From assembly GCA_934167095.1 (NCBI GenBank), contig CAKPKE010000016.1:1-25876 (forward strand): a stretch of DNA of 25,876 bases. Reading direction: 5' to 3'. The stretch's first letter is position 1; each line of letters begins with the position of its first letter. The position numbers were made by a program, and so were the translations under genes. Positions 23,156 to 25,876 of this stretch are shown here, piece after piece. The stretch is from an uncultured Clostridia bacterium. GTDB taxonomy: Bacteria > Bacillota > Clostridia > TANB77 > CAG-508. The notes beneath the pieces were generated by a model. That model did not search any database. It was not told where the DNA came from and saw only the letters and a program-made list of their open reading frames with translations.

Positions 23156-24088
23156 ATGAATGTAGACAACTATTCTGAATTGCAAGAATTTGAATTTCCA
23201 AAAAAACTTTCGCAGCAAGAAGACCTAGGAGCAGCGGAGGAGTTTACAGGCAAACAACTTTGGTATTCCATCTATTATTTTCTCGACTATCAGTTGAAAG
23301 ATTACAATTGGAAAAGTATTTTATCTGAAGGTAGCAACTCTGAACTCGTAGATAAGAGTATTCGTTATGCAAAGGAGAAAAAATTTGTTTTTGAAAAAGA
23401 CTATATGGATCCTTCTAAATCAATTGATGGCTATTTAGTTAGTCCTACTACACACAACATGACTTGGGCATTATACAATGCACTTATACTTATCTATGAT
23501 ACTCCTTCCATCAGTTTCGAAGAACTTATCCAACTTGTTGTAAATTACACAAAAAATGTTGAGGATGGAAATGCTGTATACCCTTGTGGCTTTAACCCTT
23601 TTGGCGATAACGGCTATACTGAAATAATGAAGCCATACTACTTTATTGATAACTTCCTCATGAAGTATCATAAAAAGCCATTCACCTTTACTTATTGGAG
23701 CACCAGATATCACTCAATTTACAACATATTCAACGCACTTTTAAGTGGGCATCCCGTACTTGTACGTGTGGACAAAAGAATTTACTTCAGTAAAGACCTA
23801 GATAAGCTAGTAGAACGGATAGAAGAAAATCTATATAGTGATGATTATATCACATGCATGAAAGCTGGGCCAGAAACATTCGACATAAATTATGAGCACT
23901 TCATTGTTCTGGTTGGCTTCCATGATGACAAGGTGATCGCCATAGACAGTAGTGTTGATGGTTTCATTCGCTATTGTCCCCTCAAATCATTACTTTACTC
24001 CATAACTCCTGCCCTTTTGAACGAATTTTATTTTTCTTCTGAATTTTTTAGATTCGCCGGTGCATGGGATCTTAGTCTACTATTGTAA
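23156..24088 (+). CDS. C39/BtrH-like papain-fold protein lacking an obvious catalytic Cys
   Basis: 310 residues, no signal peptide. The second half looks like a C39-type papain fold: an LLSGHPVLVRVDKRIYF strand, then YEHFIVLVGFHDDKVIAIDSS, matching the catalytic His (EHF) and the Asp/Asn strand. The position where relatives have the nucleophile Cys (a C-G-P/S helix start) reads THNMTWALYNALILIY, with no Cys; the nearest is in YPCGFNP, about 50 residues on. It may therefore be a non-peptidase relative such as BtrH-like acyltransferases, or a dead fold used for binding. AGGAGG sits eight bases before the ATG. Single-gene unit, less AT-rich than its neighbours, with its own terminator. Confidence 0.6.
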   Translation: MNVDNYSELQEFEFPKKLSQQEDLGAAEEFTGKQLWYSIYYFLDYQLKDYNWKSILSEGSNSELVDKSIRYAKEKKFVFEKDYMDPSKSIDGYLVSPTTHNMTWALYNALILIYDTPSISFEELIQLVVNYTKNVEDGNAVYPCGFNPFGDNGYTEIMKPYYFIDNFLMKYHKKPFTFTYWSTRYHSIYNIFNALLSGHPVLVRVDKRIYFSKDLDKLVERIEENLYSDDYITCMKAGPETFDINYEHFIVLVGFHDDKVIAIDSSVDGFIRYCPLKSLLYSITPALLNEFYFSSEFFRFAGAWDLSLLL

Positions 24089-24320
24089 AAAAACCTCCCC
24101 CAGAGACCCAAATCGGTCCCTGGGGGGATATTTTATAAGTACTAATTTCTTGGCTTCTATGATAATTAATTCTTCCACTTAATGTATGTAATTCTTCATA
24201 TTCCTGCCTTCTCTTATTTTTTTCTTTTTCTTCTTCATTTTTTGAATACAAATTAGAAATTATGCACAAAATAATTAAAACAATAATAAATAGTACTTAT
24301 ATTAATAATTCTTCAAACAT
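24072..24320 (-). pseudogene. Broken small single-pass membrane protein gene
   Basis: ATG 24320 follows GGAGGAG. The frame reads MFEELLI, then TAA (24299-24297, codon 8), then VLFIIVLIILCIISNLYS, a membrane helix, and the charged tail NEEEKEKNKRRQEYEELHT and LSGRINYHRSQEISTYKI. After about 24135 the frame runs into the terminator and 3' end of the plus-strand gene (SPQGPIWVSGGGFF), which is not native coding. So the gene has both a nonsense codon and a replaced 3' end. Family unknown. Confidence 0.5.
24094..24130 (+). terminator. Terminator of the C39-like gene
   Basis: CTCCCCCAGAGACC (from 24096) pairs with GGTCCCTGGGGGG (24115-24127) with one mismatch, followed by ATATTTTA. A run of A upstream lets it work in both directions. 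Confidence 0.85.
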
Positions 24321-24452
24321 TTCTTACTACTCCTCCAAATCCATTTATTTCCATCATTTTTTGATAAAAAAAGCAATACAAAAAAACTTTTATAATCCTT
24401 TCGTACTGCTTAATCAATTATAAATTTCATATTTTTATTTAACTACATTGAC

Positions 24453-24587
24453 ATTATAGCATTATTAGCAAACAATGTAGATAATCCAAGTTCTACAATT
24501 ATCTTTAAAATATGTAAAACTTTAAAAATAGAACTTAAAGATTTTTATGACTCTCCATTATTTGATATGGAGAAATTGGAGTATTAA
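24453..24587 (+). pseudogene. C-terminal relic of an XRE-type regulator
   Basis: The plus strand reads IALLANNVDNPSSTIIFKI then CKTLKIELKDFYDSPLFDM and EKLEY before TAA. NPS-TI-KICK-L-IELKDFFDS is the usual end of HTH_3 regulators. The N-terminal recognition helices are missing and there is no start codon with a ribosome site. Confidence 0.55.
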
Positions 24588-24590
24588 AAT

Positions 24591-24612
24591 AAGAGGCTTG
24601 TAATAGCCTCTT
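24591..24612. terminator. Terminator between the XRE relic and the ABC permease
   Basis: AAGAGGCT (24591-24598) pairs with AGCCTCTT (24605-24612) around six bases, with T and A runs either side; it can serve the permease gene on the minus strand. Confidence 0.75.
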
Positions 24613-24632
24613 TTATCGTTTTATCAGATATA

Positions 24633-25876
24633 TTATTTTTCTTTAATTATATTTTTACTACATATATAAGTTATAAAGAAATAACCTCCATATACAAATA
24701 TTATAAATAAAGCTGTTATTATAACTGATTTTAAATTAAAATTAACACCCATTGTTTTTAAAATATTGTTACAAAACATTATTCCAAATACTGAATGTAT
24801 GCTTGCTAAAATAAGTGGAAACATGAAAAATATTCCAATTTGTCTAAATAAAGCCTTATTAATCATTGCTTCATCTACACCAATTCTTCTTAACATCTTA
24901 AACTTCTCTACATTATCACTTGATTCTGATAACTCTTTTAGAGCAAGAATTGCAGCACATGATATTAAAAATATGATACCTAAATATAAACCTAAAAATG
25001 TAACTACAGCACCTAAACCAATACTTGCTTCTCTAATATCTTTTTTTGTATTAATAGTTATGCCGTAATCAATATAAAATTGATTATTTTTAGTGATTGA
25101 ATTAATTGTAGATTCAATATCATCAGGATTTCCATTATAATCAGCAATAATTTGATTTCTAATTTTTTGTTCGTCTTTAAGAGCATTGTCTGGTAAAACA
25201 ATGAAACCAGCTTCTGTTTCTTGACTTCCCATTTCATAAAAACCACTGATTGCCTTTTTATATTTTGGATAATAATCTTTTTGATTTATTGTTATCTTAG
25301 TATTTCTTTCTAAGGCTTCATTTTTAATATTAATAATGCTCGAATAATTTCCTACTACAACATATTCATTATCTTCCAACTTGACTTTTTCCAAATGAAA
25401 GCTATCTGCTATATTATTATAATCACTATTTTTAACTAAAATAATATAGTCACTATAATTTAAAAATGGATATTGTTTATTTGCTATTTCATGATAAGAT
25501 CCAAGTGTAGACTTTAATGTAACATTATCATCATAATATAATGAAAATTTAACAATATTTTTTAAATTGCTATTAAAATCAAACCCCAATTTTTTAAATG
25601 CTTCTTCAATACTTAATTTTAAATTCTCCTTTTGTATATCTGTAATATCAGATTCTTCTTGATTAACGTTACATCTTTTTGAAAGTTCTATATCTCTTGG
25701 TGAGAAATCAATGAAGTTTTTATTTAAAGAATTCTTCATCGATAATGCACTTGATAGCACACAGATTGTTATAAACAGCATCAAACATATTATTGTCACA
25801 GAAAAAGTCATAGTATTTATTTTACTTGAAAACTGTCTAAGGGTGAAACTATTTAACCCTTTATAATAGGTGTTCT
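24633..25876 (-). CDS. BceB/FtsX-type ABC transporter permease, 5' end outside the window
   Basis: The frame is open to the window edge, reading NTYYKGLNSFTLRQFSSKIN before the internal ATG at 25811, so the gene is cut at its start. About 414 residues are visible. The order is a membrane helix (TFSVTIICLMLFITICVLSS), an extracellular domain of about 200 residues, then three more helices with the FtsX-type loop KELSESSDNVEKFKMLRRIGVDE, the coupling segment to the ATPase. YKGLNSFxLRQxxSKIN followed by these helices is typical of BceB permeases that sense and detoxify peptide antibiotics. Its BceA ATPase and any two-component genes would lie beyond the right edge. A terminator follows at 24591-24612. 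Confidence 0.88.
   Translation of the reverse strand, partial: NTYYKGLNSFTLRQFSSKINTMTFSVTIICLMLFITICVLSSALSMKNSLNKNFIDFSPRDIELSKRCNVNQEESDITDIQKENLKLSIEEAFKKLGFDFNSNLKNIVKFSLYYDDNVTLKSTLGSYHEIANKQYPFLNYSDYIILVKNSDYNNIADSFHLEKVKLEDNEYVVVGNYSSIINIKNEALERNTKITINQKDYYPKYKKAISGFYEMGSQETEAGFIVLPDNALKDEQKIRNQIIADYNGNPDDIESTINSITKNNQFYIDYGITINTKKDIREASIGLGAVVTFLGLYLGIIFLISCAAILALKELSESSDNVEKFKMLRRIGVDEAMINKALFRQIGIFFMFPLILASIHSVFGIMFCNNILKTMGVNFNLKSVIITALFIIFVYGGYFFITYICSKNIIKEK

Overview
The window looks like chromosomal DNA from a very AT-rich, low-GC Bacillota bacterium, most likely an uncultured gut-type Clostridia. Reasons are the base composition, strong AGGAGG ribosome binding sites, sigma-A promoters (often extended -10), U-tailed hairpin terminators, and families typical of that group (DUF4173, DUF2975 with an XRE partner, DUF4186, BceB-like permease). 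UGA, UAA and UAG all occur as stops and UGG encodes Trp, so the standard bacterial code applies. Almost all genes are on the minus strand. No tRNA, rRNA, CRISPR array, complete insertion sequence or replication origin was recognised.

Layout. 1-6.5 kb: an unknown plus-strand gene (206-634), PRPP synthase (prs), a DUF4173 membrane protein with a C-terminal Asp-box region, an XRE/DUF2975 pair, DUF4186, a 61-residue plus-strand peptide gene, a RhuM-family relic and a PAP2 phosphatase. 6.5-11 kb: a membrane-anchored HExxH protein, an XRE regulator with membrane and zinc-ribbon domains, an alkylation-repair pair (ogt intact, tag frameshifted), and a doubly frameshifted AlbA_2/Schlafen-type ATPase gene behind tandem 8-bp repeats. 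11-15 kb: a secreted lectin-amidase coupled to a small exported protein, surrounded by broken genes (a small membrane protein, a PrdX-type tRNA deacylase with an internal stop, a short anchored protein). 15-19 kb: an unknown soluble protein, an anchored alpha/beta hydrolase, an anchored extracytoplasmic protein, a PBECR-like putative nuclease flanked by a 47-bp direct repeat, and an ECF sigma factor with a C-terminal membrane extension. 19-23 kb: an operon of histidine phosphatase, MFS transporter, P-loop kinase and MATE-like membrane protein. 23-25.9 kb: a plus-strand C39-like protein lacking an obvious nucleophile, two relics, and the start-truncated end of a BceB/FtsX-type ABC permease.

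Two themes stand out. First, disabled genes are unusually dense, roughly ten in 26 kb, with frameshifts in A/T runs and TAA nonsense codons. This suggests ongoing gene decay, although the homopolymer indels could partly be assembly errors. Second, several intact single-gene units (206-634, 5394-5579, 6749-7660, 15361-15789, 23156-24088) look richer in G+C than their surroundings, and each has an extended -10 promoter, a strong Shine-Dalgarno and a strong terminator. They may be recent acquisitions or highly expressed genes.

The best candidates for something undescribed are the four-gene transporter/kinase/phosphatase operon, the repeat-flanked PBECR segment at the 3' end of the sigma gene, and the secreted lectin-amidase with its coupled partner.
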